This document shows positions 16,971 through 25,220 of a stretch of DNA of 64,000 nt, piece by piece (within the stretch, counting starts at the first letter, position 1; every line of letters begins with the position of its first letter). The position numbers and the translations under genes are program-made. This DNA comes from Pseudomonas sp. HN11 (GTDB lineage Bacteria > Pseudomonadota > Gammaproteobacteria > Pseudomonadales > Pseudomonadaceae), in contig NZ_CP089985.1 in NCBI RefSeq assembly GCF_021390155.1, forward strand, positions 496,001 through 560,000, given 5' to 3'. The notes beneath the pieces were generated by a model. That model worked only from the letters and a program-made list of their open reading frames with translations. It did no database searches and had not been told where the DNA came from.

Positions 16971-17564
16971 CAGTGCCTGCTCGAGTGCCTGCATCGGAAA
17001 GCGTTCGTTCAGCTTCTCGCGCGCAATATAGCGTGCGAAATGTTGCAAGTTGCGTCGCGCGAGTTCCGGGTTCAGCGGTGCGCGGAAAAAGCGCATATCG
17101 GCCACATCGATCAATCCCATTTCATTGTCCGGCGTGACGACAATGTTGCCCAGGTGCAGGGAGCGGAAGTAGATGCCCGCGCCATGCAAGCGGCGGATAA
17201 AGGCCACCAGCGGGTCGAGATTCGAGTGCCAGTCAAAGCCTTCTTTGTTGGAAATCTGGCGCAGCGTTTCGCCGGGCAGCGGGCGATACAGAACGGCCGT
17301 CATGCCCGGCGCAGCCAATTGATAGAACGCAAGTACCGTCAAGGTGGGGATGCCACGCTGTTGCAGCTGTGCCACGTTGTCGATGAATCGCTTGGAGTAG
17401 GGACGAAACAGCGCCGACGAAAAAAGGCGCTTGCGGCGAAACAGTTTAAGGATGTTCCCGTCTGCCAACAGGTAGACTTTGGGGCCGTAGCTGTCCTTTT
17501 CGAGGACCTTGGCACCTTCAATCATCGCGGTTAAATCGGCTTGGGGAAGCCTTGAACATTGCAT
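16959..17564 (-). CDS. Kinase-fold protein of the LPS locus lacking the catalytic Asp
   Basis: This 201-residue WaaP-like kinase-fold protein is in the place of P. aeruginosa PA4998. The frame is open up to 17636. I favour ATG 17564 because a start at 17636 would leave no space for a promoter between the divergent genes. The N-lobe has GNILKLFRRKR (Lys40). The catalytic loop reads GIYFRSLHLGNIVV, so the usual His and Asp are replaced by Phe133 and Ser135, although the downstream Asn of LHLGN and Asp153 of LIDVADM remain. It is probably a pseudokinase or uses a changed mechanism. It is the only inverted gene in the LPS block. Confidence 0.78.
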   Translation of the reverse strand: MQCSRLPQADLTAMIEGAKVLEKDSYGPKVYLLADGNILKLFRRKRLFSSALFRPYSKRFIDNVAQLQQRGIPTLTVLAFYQLAAPGMTAVLYRPLPGETLRQISNKEGFDWHSNLDPLVAFIRRLHGAGIYFRSLHLGNIVVTPDNEMGLIDVADMRFFRAPLNPELARRNLQHFARYIAREKLNERFPMQALEQALLAA

Positions 17565-17673
17565 CGTCGGAAAGCCTTGTGGGAGTCGCGGGCACAGTGA
17601 TCGGCAATAATGCCGAAAGTTTTGGGTTTTAACCATGCCGGGTTGGCGGGTTGGACGTATTCAGGAGCGGGTG

Positions 17674-18852
17674 ATGCAAGCAAGTCGTTGGGCGCAGGTA
17701 TGGATGATTTTCGGATTACTTTGGTTTTTGCTGGCGATTGCCTTTGCCCCGACCAATAAGATTTATCAACAAGGCTTGACGCTGTTTCTCTGGTTGCCGG
17801 CCATGGTGTTTGCCTGGTCGGCGCGTGAGCGACTCAAGGAAGTCTGGCGCGAACAGCGCTGGATATGCCTGATGATTGCGGCGTTGGCAGTGTGGGGCGC
17901 AATCAGTTTGCTGTGGACCAATGCCGAAGACCCTTCGCGCGAGGCCAAGCGCCTTCTCTATATAGGCGTGTTTCTGCTGTTTTTCCCGGTGTTCGCCTGT
18001 GGTCAGGCCGAGCGAACCATTCGTGTGATGCAGTGGGGCGGTTTCGGCTTGGCCCTTTCCTCGCTGTTAGCGATCATCAAGTTTTATGGCGTTGAGCATA
18101 ATGCCTGGTCCGCCCGCCTTGAAGGGTTGGGGCAGCTGGCGCACCCGATTCTGGGCGCCTATGTGATTGGTCTGGCCGCCACCTGGTTGCTGCATTGGGT
18201 ACCGCGTGGGCGCTGGATGCAGGTTGCATGGGTGCTGTCCGTCGGGTTTCTTGGGCTTTTCGTTGTGCTGAGTCAAAGCCGCGGTGCTGCGTTGGCCTTG
18301 TTGTTGACGGTTGTGGCAATGCCGCTCTGGTGCCGTGACCGACGGAGTACCGTGCTCGCTGCTGGCGCTGTTCTGGCGGCGGCTGCGGTGTTTTTCGCGA
18401 TGGAATCATTGATGCTGGCTCGCGGCGTTTCTTATCGCCCACAGATATTCATGGCTGCCGTCCAGATGGTTTCCGAGCACCCTTGGACCGGCTTGGGTCT
18501 GGGGGGGGATTACAGGGTGTTCGCCGATAACCTCTATTTCGATCACGCCCATAACCTGTTCTCCCATGTTGCCATCGAGCTGGGCCTGCCCGGCCTGCTG
18601 TTGTGGTGCGGACTCTGGTTCGGCGTGTTGTGGCAAGCCTGGAAGGCTCGCGACACGCTCTACGGCAAGGGCATCATCGGTATGTGGGTGTTTTCGTTCC
18701 TGGCCATGCAGTTCGATGCGGCCAGCTTGACGGGCACCCCACGTGCCGAGTGGTTTATCTCATGGCTGCCGATTGCGCTGGCCAGTGTCTTGGTCTGGGC
18801 TCGGGCCAACCCCGACGCATGTGATAAAGTTCGCGTCCTACCCAATCAGTGA
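17674..18852 (+). CDS. waaL: WaaL, O-antigen ligase
   Basis: This 392-residue polytopic inner-membrane protein joins O-antigen from undecaprenyl diphosphate to the lipid A-core on the periplasmic face. ATG 17674 is chosen over an in-frame ATG at 17635 because AGGAG (17663-17667) sits six bases before it. About eleven hydrophobic helices are apparent. The Wzy_C-type region begins at SQSRGAALALLLTVVAM. The large periplasmic loop contains RPQIFMAAVQMVSEHPW and the conserved histidine in YFDHAHNLFSHVAIELG (near residue 290). msbA starts ten bases after its stop. Confidence 0.9.
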   Translation: MQASRWAQVWMIFGLLWFLLAIAFAPTNKIYQQGLTLFLWLPAMVFAWSARERLKEVWREQRWICLMIAALAVWGAISLLWTNAEDPSREAKRLLYIGVFLLFFPVFACGQAERTIRVMQWGGFGLALSSLLAIIKFYGVEHNAWSARLEGLGQLAHPILGAYVIGLAATWLLHWVPRGRWMQVAWVLSVGFLGLFVVLSQSRGAALALLLTVVAMPLWCRDRRSTVLAAGAVLAAAAVFFAMESLMLARGVSYRPQIFMAAVQMVSEHPWTGLGLGGDYRVFADNLYFDHAHNLFSHVAIELGLPGLLLWCGLWFGVLWQAWKARDTLYGKGIIGMWVFSFLAMQFDAASLTGTPRAEWFISWLPIALASVLVWARANPDACDKVRVLPNQ

Positions 18853-18861
18853 GCTCGACAC

Positions 18862-20670
18862 ATGAGTGACGCACCGCCCAAAGCGGACCAGGAATCCAGC
18901 CTGAAAATTTATTTCAGGCTGCTGGGCTATGTGAAACCGTACATCGGCATGTTCATGCTGAGTATCTTGGGCTTCGTGATTTTTGCTTCCACCCAGCCGA
19001 TGCTCGCCGGGATCCTCAAGTACTTCGTGGATGGCCTGAGCAACCCCGACGTGGTGTTCCTGCCCAAGATCCCGTTGTTCAAGGACCTGAAGCTGCTGAT
19101 GGCGGTGCCGCTGCTGATCATCCTGATCGCCGCGTGGCAGGGCCTCGGCTCGTTCCTGGGCAACTACTACCTGGCCAAGGTTTCCCTGGGGCTGGTACAT
19201 GACCTTCGGGTCCAGCTGTTCAACAAGCTGCTGGTATTGCCCAACCGTTATTTCGATACGCACAACTCCGGTCACCTGATTTCGCGCATCACCTTCAACG
19301 TGACCATGGTCACCGGCGCCGCCACGGATGCGATCAAGGTGGTGATCCGCGAAGGCCTGACGGTGGTGTTCCTGTTCGGTTACCTGTTGTGGATGAACTG
19401 GAAGCTGACCTTGGTGATGCTGGCGATCCTGCCGCTGATCGCGATCATGGTCGGCAGCACCAGCAAGAAATTCCGCAAACAGAGCAAGAAGATCCAGGTA
19501 GCAATGGGCGACGTCACCCACGTGGCTTCGGAAACTATCCAGGGTTACCGCGTGGTGCGCAGCTTCGGCGGCGAAAGCTACGAGGAACGGCGTTTTGCCG
19601 CCGCCAGCCAGGGCAACACCGACAAACAACTGCGCATGAACAAGACCGGCGCGGTCTACACGCCGATGCTGCAGTTGGTGATCTACACCGCCATGGCGGC
19701 ACTGATGTTCCTGGTACTGCTGCTGCGTGGTGATGCCACGGCGGGTGACTTGGTCGCCTACATCACTGCTGCGGGCCTGCTGCCCAAGCCAATCCGCCAG
19801 TTGTCGGAAGTCAGCTCGACGATTCAGAAGGGTGTCGCCGGTGCCGAAAGTATTTTCGAACAGCTGGATGAAGAGCCGGAAGTCGACGGCGGCACCGTGG
19901 AGCGTGATCGTGTCAGCGGTCGCCTGGACGTTCGTAACCTGAGTTTCACCTACCCAGGAGCCGAGCGCGAAGTATTGAAGAACATCAGCTTCACCGCAGA
20001 GCCTGGGCAGATGATTGCCCTCGTCGGACGCTCAGGCAGCGGCAAGTCCACACTGGCCAGCCTGATCCCGCGCTTCTACCACCACGAAACCGGAGAGATC
20101 CTGCTGGACGAGGTGGAGATCGAAGACTACCGCCTGCGCAACCTGCGTCGGCATGTGGCTCAGGTGACTCAGCACGTCACGTTGTTCAACGACACAGTCG
20201 CCAACAACATCGCCTACGGCGACCTGGCGGATGCGCCGCGTGAAGACATCGAGAAAGCCGCCACCGACGCCTATGCCATGGACTTCATCGCCGAGCTGCC
20301 AAAGGGCCTGGACACCGAAGTCGGTGAAAACGGCGTGCTGCTCTCCGGCGGCCAGCGCCAGCGCTTGGCCATCGCCCGTGCGCTGCTCAAAAATGCCCCG
20401 CTGCTGATCCTGGATGAGGCGACTTCGGCGCTCGACACCGAGTCCGAACGCCATATTCAAGCCGCGCTGGACAAGGTCATGAAAGGCCGCACTACGCTGG
20501 TGATCGCGCACCGACTGTCCACCATCGAGAAAGCCGACATGATTCTGGTGATGGACCACGGTGAGATTGTCGAGCGTGGTACACACGTGGAACTGCTGGC
20601 CATGGGCGGCTATTACTCGCGCCTGCACGCCATGGGCCTGGATGAACCGGTAACGGCCAACATCACCTGA
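18862..20670 (+). CDS. msbA: MsbA, lipid A-core ABC flippase
   Basis: This 602-residue half-transporter flips lipid A-core across the inner membrane as a homodimer. Six membrane helices span about residues 25-330, and the ATPase domain follows. It shows Walker A GRSGSGKST (near residue 390), Q-loop VTQHVTLF, signature LSGGQRQR, Walker B LLILDEATSALD and switch IAHRLST. Length and order fit MsbA. It follows waaL closely, so ligase and flippase are probably co-transcribed, and a hairpin terminator lies directly after the stop. Confidence 0.96.
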   Translation: MSDAPPKADQESSLKIYFRLLGYVKPYIGMFMLSILGFVIFASTQPMLAGILKYFVDGLSNPDVVFLPKIPLFKDLKLLMAVPLLIILIAAWQGLGSFLGNYYLAKVSLGLVHDLRVQLFNKLLVLPNRYFDTHNSGHLISRITFNVTMVTGAATDAIKVVIREGLTVVFLFGYLLWMNWKLTLVMLAILPLIAIMVGSTSKKFRKQSKKIQVAMGDVTHVASETIQGYRVVRSFGGESYEERRFAAASQGNTDKQLRMNKTGAVYTPMLQLVIYTAMAALMFLVLLLRGDATAGDLVAYITAAGLLPKPIRQLSEVSSTIQKGVAGAESIFEQLDEEPEVDGGTVERDRVSGRLDVRNLSFTYPGAEREVLKNISFTAEPGQMIALVGRSGSGKSTLASLIPRFYHHETGEILLDEVEIEDYRLRNLRRHVAQVTQHVTLFNDTVANNIAYGDLADAPREDIEKAATDAYAMDFIAELPKGLDTEVGENGVLLSGGQRQRLAIARALLKNAPLLILDEATSALDTESERHIQAALDKVMKGRTTLVIAHRLSTIEKADMILVMDHGEIVERGTHVELLAMGGYYSRLHAMGLDEPVTANIT

Positions 20671-20932
20671 TACACCGGGACGCGCAATGCGCCCCGGTAG
20701 TTTTATCAAGGCCCTTACAGGCATTGATCACTGCCAAGTAAATTTGTTGCCTGCGGTTCATTGTGTTGGCCTTCTCGATCCGATTGACGACTGAGAGGGC
20801 TAACCTTCTTGCGTGGGTAATGGAATGTTGCAACGTCTGTTCGATCACATTACCAGCGACCCTGTTTAAAAAACGATCAGATTTTTCCTGTGATGCCTCC
20901 CGGATAAAGCTCTCGGGCTTGGCGGCGCTCAC
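20663..20932 (-). CDS. Possible small hypothetical ORF (89 aa), doubtful
   Basis: An open frame on the minus strand between msbA and hldE would encode 89 residues, basic and helical in character (for example RFLNRVAGNVIEQTLQHSI and VVNRIEKANTMNRRQQIYL). No family is recognised. Its 3' end runs through the msbA terminator hairpin and into msbA, and no clear ribosome binding site precedes it. It could be a gene remnant. The rest of this roughly 300-base gap holds only the msbA terminator and the putative hldE promoter. Confidence 0.3.
   Translation of the reverse strand: MSAAKPESFIREASQEKSDRFLNRVAGNVIEQTLQHSITHARRLALSVVNRIEKANTMNRRQQIYLAVINACKGLDKTTGAHCASRCIR
20674..20705 (+). terminator. Intrinsic terminator after msbA
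   Basis: ACCGGGACGC (20674-20683) pairs with GCGCCCCGGT (20689-20698) with one mismatch around a GCAAT loop and is followed by AGTTTTAT. It begins four bases after the msbA stop. Confidence 0.75.
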
Positions 20933-20945
20933 CCTGTGCTAATAT
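20919..20945 (+). promoter_or_regulatory. Candidate extended -10 promoter for hldE
   Basis: TTGGCG (20919-20924) and TGCTAATAT (20937-20945, an extended -10 of the TGnTATAAT type) are separated by 15 bases and lie about 35 bases before the hldE ATG. The spacing is short, but the extended -10 could compensate. Confidence 0.45.
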
Positions 20946-20979
20946 CGCGCCCCTGTTCATTTTGTATGTGGGTTGCTCC

Positions 20980-22404
20980 ATGAAGTTGTCCATGCCGCGA
21001 TTCGATCAAGCCCCTGTCTTGGTGGTCGGCGATGTCATGCTCGACCGTTACTGGCATGGCGGTACCTCACGGATTTCCCCTGAGGCGCCGGTACCGGTAG
21101 TCAAGGTCGAGCAAATCGAAGACCGTCCAGGCGGCGCTGCCAACGTTGCCCTCAATATTGCCGCCCTCGGCGCTCCGGCCTCCCTGGTCGGCGTGACCGG
21201 CGACGACGAAGCCGCCGACAGCCTGGCCAACAGCCTGCGCGGTGCTGGCGTGCGCGCGCTGTTCCAGCGCATTGCCCATCAGCCGACCATCGTCAAGCTG
21301 CGGGTCATGAGCCGTCACCAGCAACTGTTGCGTATCGATTTTGAAGAACCCTTCGCCACCGACGCCCTGGCCCTGAGCGGCCAGGTCGACGAGTTGCTCG
21401 AAGGCATCAAGGTGCTGGTGCTGTCCGACTACGGCAAAGGCGCCTTGAAGAACCATCAGGCATTGATCCAGGCCGCCAAGGCCAAGGGTATTCCGGTATT
21501 GGCCGATCCCAAGGGCAAGGACTTCTCGATTTATCGTGGGGCCAGCCTGATCACGCCCAATCTCAGCGAGTTCGAAGCGATCGTCGGCGGTTGTGTCGAT
21601 GAGCATGACCTGGTGACCAAAGGCGCAGCGCTGATGGCCGACCTCGACCTGGGCGCCTTGCTGGTGACCCGTGGTGAGCATGGCATGACCTTGCTACGCC
21701 CTGGCCATCCGGCGATGCACTTGCCGGCACGTGCCCGTGAAGTGTTCGACGTTACCGGCGCCGGCGATACCGTCATTTCCACCCTGGCTGCCTCGATTGC
21801 AGCCGGTGAAGAACTGCCCCACGCCGTGGCCCTGGCCAACCTGGCGGCGGGCATCGTGGTGGGCAAATTGGGTACTGCGGCCATCAGCGCGCCTGAGCTG
21901 CGCCGTGCGATCCAGCGTTCCGAAGGCTCGGAGCGCGGCGTATTGACCATCGAGCAACTGCTGCTGGCGATTGACGACGCCCGTGCCCATGGCGAAAGCA
22001 TTGTGTTCACCAATGGCTGCTTCGACATCCTGCACGCCGGTCACGTGACGTACCTGGAGCAAGCGAGCGCCCAGGGCGATCGCCTGATCGTGGCGGTCAA
22101 CGATGACGCCTCGGTCAGCCGCCTCAAAGGCCCTGGTCGTCCGATCAATAGCGTCGACCGTCGCATGGCCGTTCTAGCCGGTTTGGGCGCCGTGGACTGG
22201 GTGATCAGCTTCCCTGAGGCAACCCCGGAAAACCTGCTGGCTCAGGTCAAGCCGGACGTGCTGGTCAAGGGCGGTGACTATTCCGTCGAGCAAGTGGTTG
22301 GGGCGGATATCGTCAGCGCCTACGGCGGCAAGGTCAAAGTGCTGGGTCTGGTCGAGAACAGCTCGACCACCGCCATTGTCGAGAAGATCCGCAACAATGA
22401 GTAA
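20980..22404 (+). CDS. hldE: HldE, heptose 7-phosphate kinase / heptose 1-phosphate adenylyltransferase
   Basis: This bifunctional 474-residue enzyme makes ADP-heptose for WaaC and WaaF. The N-terminal ribokinase-like domain has RPGGAANVALNIAALG and the GAGDT anion-hole motif (near residue 260). The C-terminal nucleotidyltransferase domain starts at TNGCFDILHAGHVTYLEQA (near residue 343), with HxGH. An upstream in-frame TTG (20962) exists, but ATG 20980 gives the standard length. It overlaps the next gene by eight bases. It supplies the substrate for the first two genes of the cluster. Confidence 0.96.
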   Translation: MKLSMPRFDQAPVLVVGDVMLDRYWHGGTSRISPEAPVPVVKVEQIEDRPGGAANVALNIAALGAPASLVGVTGDDEAADSLANSLRGAGVRALFQRIAHQPTIVKLRVMSRHQQLLRIDFEEPFATDALALSGQVDELLEGIKVLVLSDYGKGALKNHQALIQAAKAKGIPVLADPKGKDFSIYRGASLITPNLSEFEAIVGGCVDEHDLVTKGAALMADLDLGALLVTRGEHGMTLLRPGHPAMHLPARAREVFDVTGAGDTVISTLAASIAAGEELPHAVALANLAAGIVVGKLGTAAISAPELRRAIQRSEGSERGVLTIEQLLLAIDDARAHGESIVFTNGCFDILHAGHVTYLEQASAQGDRLIVAVNDDASVSRLKGPGRPINSVDRRMAVLAGLGAVDWVISFPEATPENLLAQVKPDVLVKGGDYSVEQVVGADIVSAYGGKVKVLGLVENSSTTAIVEKIRNNE

Positions 22405-23332
22405 TGCCGATAAGTGGGTCCTGATCACCGGCGGCGCCGGTTTTATTGGTTCGCACCTGGTCGATGCGCTGCTCTCCAAAGGCTATGGCGTGCGGGTGTT
22501 GGATAACCTGTCCACCGGCAAGCGCAGTAACCTGCCGCTGGGCAATCCACGCGTCGAACTGCTTGAAGGTGATGTGGCCGATGCGGCGCTGGTTGCTCAC
22601 GCCGCTGTAGGCACAACGGCAGTGGTGCACCTGGCGGCTGTAGCTTCGGTGCAGGCGTCGGTGGATGACCCAGTGAGCACGCACCAGAGCAATTTCGTCG
22701 GCACCCTGAATGTCTGCGAAGCCATGCGCAAGGCGGGTGTAAAACGTGTGGTGTATGCCTCCAGTGCTGCGGTGTATGGCGACAATGGCGAAGGTGCCTC
22801 GATTGACGAAGAGACCACCAAGGCACCGCTGACGCCCTATGCGTCCGACAAGCTGGCCAGCGAGTATTACTTCGACTTCTACCGCCGCCAGCATGGCCTG
22901 GAGCCGGTGATCTTCCGCTTCTTCAATATCTTCGGGCCGCGCCAGGACCCGTCATCGCCGTATTCCGGCGTGATCAGCATCTTCAGCGAGCGCGTGCAGC
23001 AGGGCGTACCGATTGCCGTGTTTGGCGATGGCGAGCAAACCCGTGATTTCATGTACGTGGAAGACCTGGTGGACGTGTTGGTGCAGGCCATCGAAGTGCC
23101 GGTCGCGCCGCTGGGCGCAATCAATGTGGGCTGGAGCCGCACCACTACGCTCAAGGATGTGCTGCAGGCGTTGGAAGCAATCGTTGGCAAGTTGCCAGCG
23201 GTGACTTACGGGCCGGCACGCTCTGGGGATATCCGGCACTCGCGGGCGAACAACCAGCGCTTGGTGACGAGCTTCACGCTGCCCGACCCCACACCGTTGA
23301 AGGTAGGCCTGGAGCGTCTGCTCAAAGGCTGA
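22397..23332 (+). CDS. NAD-dependent sugar epimerase/dehydratase (extended SDR)
   Basis: This 311-residue extended short-chain dehydrogenase has the NAD-binding GGAGFIG at residues 12-18, DNLSTGKRSNL, and catalytic SSAAVYG with TPYASDK (Tyr-x3-Lys near residues 148-152). FNIFGPRQDP and DFMYVEDLVD match UDP-glucose/UDP-GlcNAc 4-epimerases. The substrate is not certain. Its start overlaps the hldE stop, so it is coupled to heptose synthesis and probably provides a nucleotide sugar for core or O-antigen. A perfect REP palindrome follows. Confidence 0.85.
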   Translation: MSNADKWVLITGGAGFIGSHLVDALLSKGYGVRVLDNLSTGKRSNLPLGNPRVELLEGDVADAALVAHAAVGTTAVVHLAAVASVQASVDDPVSTHQSNFVGTLNVCEAMRKAGVKRVVYASSAAVYGDNGEGASIDEETTKAPLTPYASDKLASEYYFDFYRRQHGLEPVIFRFFNIFGPRQDPSSPYSGVISIFSERVQQGVPIAVFGDGEQTRDFMYVEDLVDVLVQAIEVPVAPLGAINVGWSRTTTLKDVLQALEAIVGKLPAVTYGPARSGDIRHSRANNQRLVTSFTLPDPTPLKVGLERLLKG

Positions 23333-23340
23333 CGCGATTT

Positions 23341-23398
23341 GTAGTGAGCGGGCTTGCCCTAATGCCGATCAGTTAGCGAACGCAAGCCCGCTCACTAC
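23341..23398. repeat. REP-type palindrome between convergent genes
   Basis: GTAGTGAGCGGGCTTGC (23341-23357) is repeated perfectly as its complement at 23382-23398. It lies between the convergent epimerase and the minus-strand hypothetical gene, nine bases after one stop and nine before the other, so it can serve as a bidirectional terminator or 3'-end barrier. Confidence 0.85.
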
Positions 23399-23406
23399 AG
23401 TCTGAT

Positions 23407-24366
23407 TCAGCCCTTGGCTTTTTTCTTCGGCACAATCCTGCGCAACACGCGCTGTGCCAGACGCTTTAATTTCGATTCTTTCTCAGGCTCCGCCAGGCCT
23501 TGCTGACGTAGCCAATCCTTCCAGCGAATCCGCTCATCACGCACCAGCCAGCCTTCCTGCTGGGCGAAACTTTCCGCCAGGTACAAACCCCGCGTGCTCG
23601 CCGGGTGAAGTTGGTCTTTCTTGACGGTATACAGCTCGGCCAGGGGTTGGCCATCCTTGAGGGGCATCAGGTACAGGTCCGGACGCTGGCGGTCCAGGCG
23701 TGCCACCAGTTGATCGCCCTCCAGCCGTTCGTCCACGTGGAACAGGCTTAGGGACTTGGCTTCCTTGGGCACTTCCAGGCGCAGGTCGTAAATCAATTGC
23801 AGCGATGCGGTAGGCAGGTGCACGTAGGCGCGCGGACGTTCAATCAATTGGGTGGTGGCGCAGCGTACCGGTCGGGCCGCACCGGACAGCGGACTGAGGC
23901 GAAAAGGTAGGGCTTCGCGATAATGCAGCGCGGCGGAATAAGGCGCCGGTAGCCAGGTGTCGTTGAAGCGTCCGCCCAGCCAGCCTTCCGGCGTCTCCAG
24001 CAGGCACTCTTCGGCGATTTCCTGAATGGCGGTGTGCAGCGGCAGGTTCAGTTCATGGGCGGGCACGTAGCCGGAGATCAGCTTGAGCACCACATCGCCA
24101 CGGTCCTGGCGACGCTGGCGTACCAGCACCCAATAATCGCGGTTCTGCCAATGCAGGGTCAGACGTACGGATACGCCGAGATTGGCCAGCTCCAGGGCGA
24201 AACGCTCAGGGTCTGCCACCTCCACCGGCTTGCGCCGTTGCAGGGTCTGGGCGAAGTTGAGCGGCATGCCGACGCTCTGGTAACTCAGGCCTTCGGGGGT
24301 GGCTTCGACGTGCAGTGGCAGTGTCTTGAAGTTGCTGGGGTTTTTTCTTATGAGCGTTCGCGGCAT
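23407..24366 (-). CDS. Conserved protein of unknown function with a degenerate Nudix-like box
   Basis: The protein has 319 residues. ATG 24366 is preferred over the longer frame to 24408 because AAGGAG precedes it at good distance and MPRTLIRKNPSNFKTLPL is a natural N-terminus. I do not recognise a described family. The segment GYVPAHELNLPLHTAIQEIAEECLL (given in two parts: GYVPAHELNLPLHTA and IQEIAEECLL) resembles a Nudix box, G-x5-E-x9-QE-I-A-EE, with a two-residue insertion and Gln instead of Arg. The C-terminus is very basic (LKRLAQRVLRRIVPKKKAK), suggesting nucleic acid or membrane contact. It is the third gene of a minus-strand cluster with an aldo/keto reductase and a flavoprotein. Confidence 0.75.
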   Translation of the reverse strand: MPRTLIRKNPSNFKTLPLHVEATPEGLSYQSVGMPLNFAQTLQRRKPVEVADPERFALELANLGVSVRLTLHWQNRDYWVLVRQRRQDRGDVVLKLISGYVPAHELNLPLHTAIQEIAEECLLETPEGWLGGRFNDTWLPAPYSAALHYREALPFRLSPLSGAARPVRCATTQLIERPRAYVHLPTASLQLIYDLRLEVPKEAKSLSLFHVDERLEGDQLVARLDRQRPDLYLMPLKDGQPLAELYTVKKDQLHPASTRGLYLAESFAQQEGWLVRDERIRWKDWLRQQGLAEPEKESKLKRLAQRVLRRIVPKKKAKG

Positions 24367-24407
24367 GTCGGCTCCTTCTTGCGACGGGGTCGGCCGCGTC
24401 GGCGGCA

Positions 24408-25220
24408 TCAGAGTTGACGAATGACCTTGGCAGCGGTCGCCACGTTATGGGCCAGGTGCAGCGGATTAATGGTCCCGACAATAGCACTGGCGACGCCCGT
24501 TTGCGCAAACAACAGCATGAAACTCGCACGAATTGGATCCATTCCAGGTTCCAGACAAACGTGACCACTGGCCAAGGCTTTTTTCACCAGGATGCCCTTG
24601 CCATGAGCCGCTGCATAATCAATGACGGTTTTCTCGGCCTTTTCGTTCAGATTGTAGGTGACCATGGCGCAATCGCCCTGTTCCAAAGCCTTGACGCCGC
24701 CTTCGACGGTTTTTCCGGAGAAGCCGAAACCACGGATCTTGCCTTCCTGTTTCAGCGCTGCCAGGGTGTGGTAGACCTCGCAGTCGTTGAGTATGTGCAG
24801 GTCGTTGCCGTCGGAATGAACCAGCACCAAGTCGATAAAATCGGTTTCAAGTCGTTTCAAGCTGCGCTCGATGGACATCCGGGTGTGAGCGGCGCTGAAG
24901 TCGTGGGTGGATGCGCCATTCTCGAACTCTTCACCCACTTTGCTGACAATCACCCAATCCTTGCGTTGACCGCGCAGCAGTGGCCCCAGGCGCTCCTCAC
25001 TCATGCCGTAAGCCGGCGCGGTGTCGATCAGATTGATGCCCAGTTCGCGGGCCTGACGCAACAGCATGCGGGCCTCTTCGTCACCAGGAATCTGGAAGCC
25101 GCTGGGGTATTTCACCCCTTGGTCGCGGCCCAGTTTGACGGTGCCCAGGCCCAGCGGCGAGACCATCAGGCCGATGCTGCCGAGCGGGCGATGCAGGTCG
25201 TGCAGAGTGGGCAGGCTCAT
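24408..25220 (-). CDS. Aldo/keto reductase
   Basis: This is a 270-residue NADPH-dependent aldo/keto reductase of the TIM-barrel type. The catalytic tetrad is visible as Asp66 and Tyr71 (LIDTAPAYG), Lys in VIVSKVGEE and His in DLVLVHSDGN. GVASAIVGTINPLHL near the C-terminus is the cofactor-binding region. The substrate is unknown. The start lies within the last codons of the flavoprotein gene (4-base overlap), so the two are coupled and may act in the same pathway. The order matches P. aeruginosa PA4992-PA4991. Confidence 0.88.
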   Translation of the reverse strand: MSLPTLHDLHRPLGSIGLMVSPLGLGTVKLGRDQGVKYPSGFQIPGDEEARMLLRQARELGINLIDTAPAYGMSEERLGPLLRGQRKDWVIVSKVGEEFENGASTHDFSAAHTRMSIERSLKRLETDFIDLVLVHSDGNDLHILNDCEVYHTLAALKQEGKIRGFGFSGKTVEGGVKALEQGDCAMVTYNLNEKAEKTVIDYAAAHGKGILVKKALASGHVCLEPGMDPIRASFMLLFAQTGVASAIVGTINPLHLAHNVATAAKVIRQL

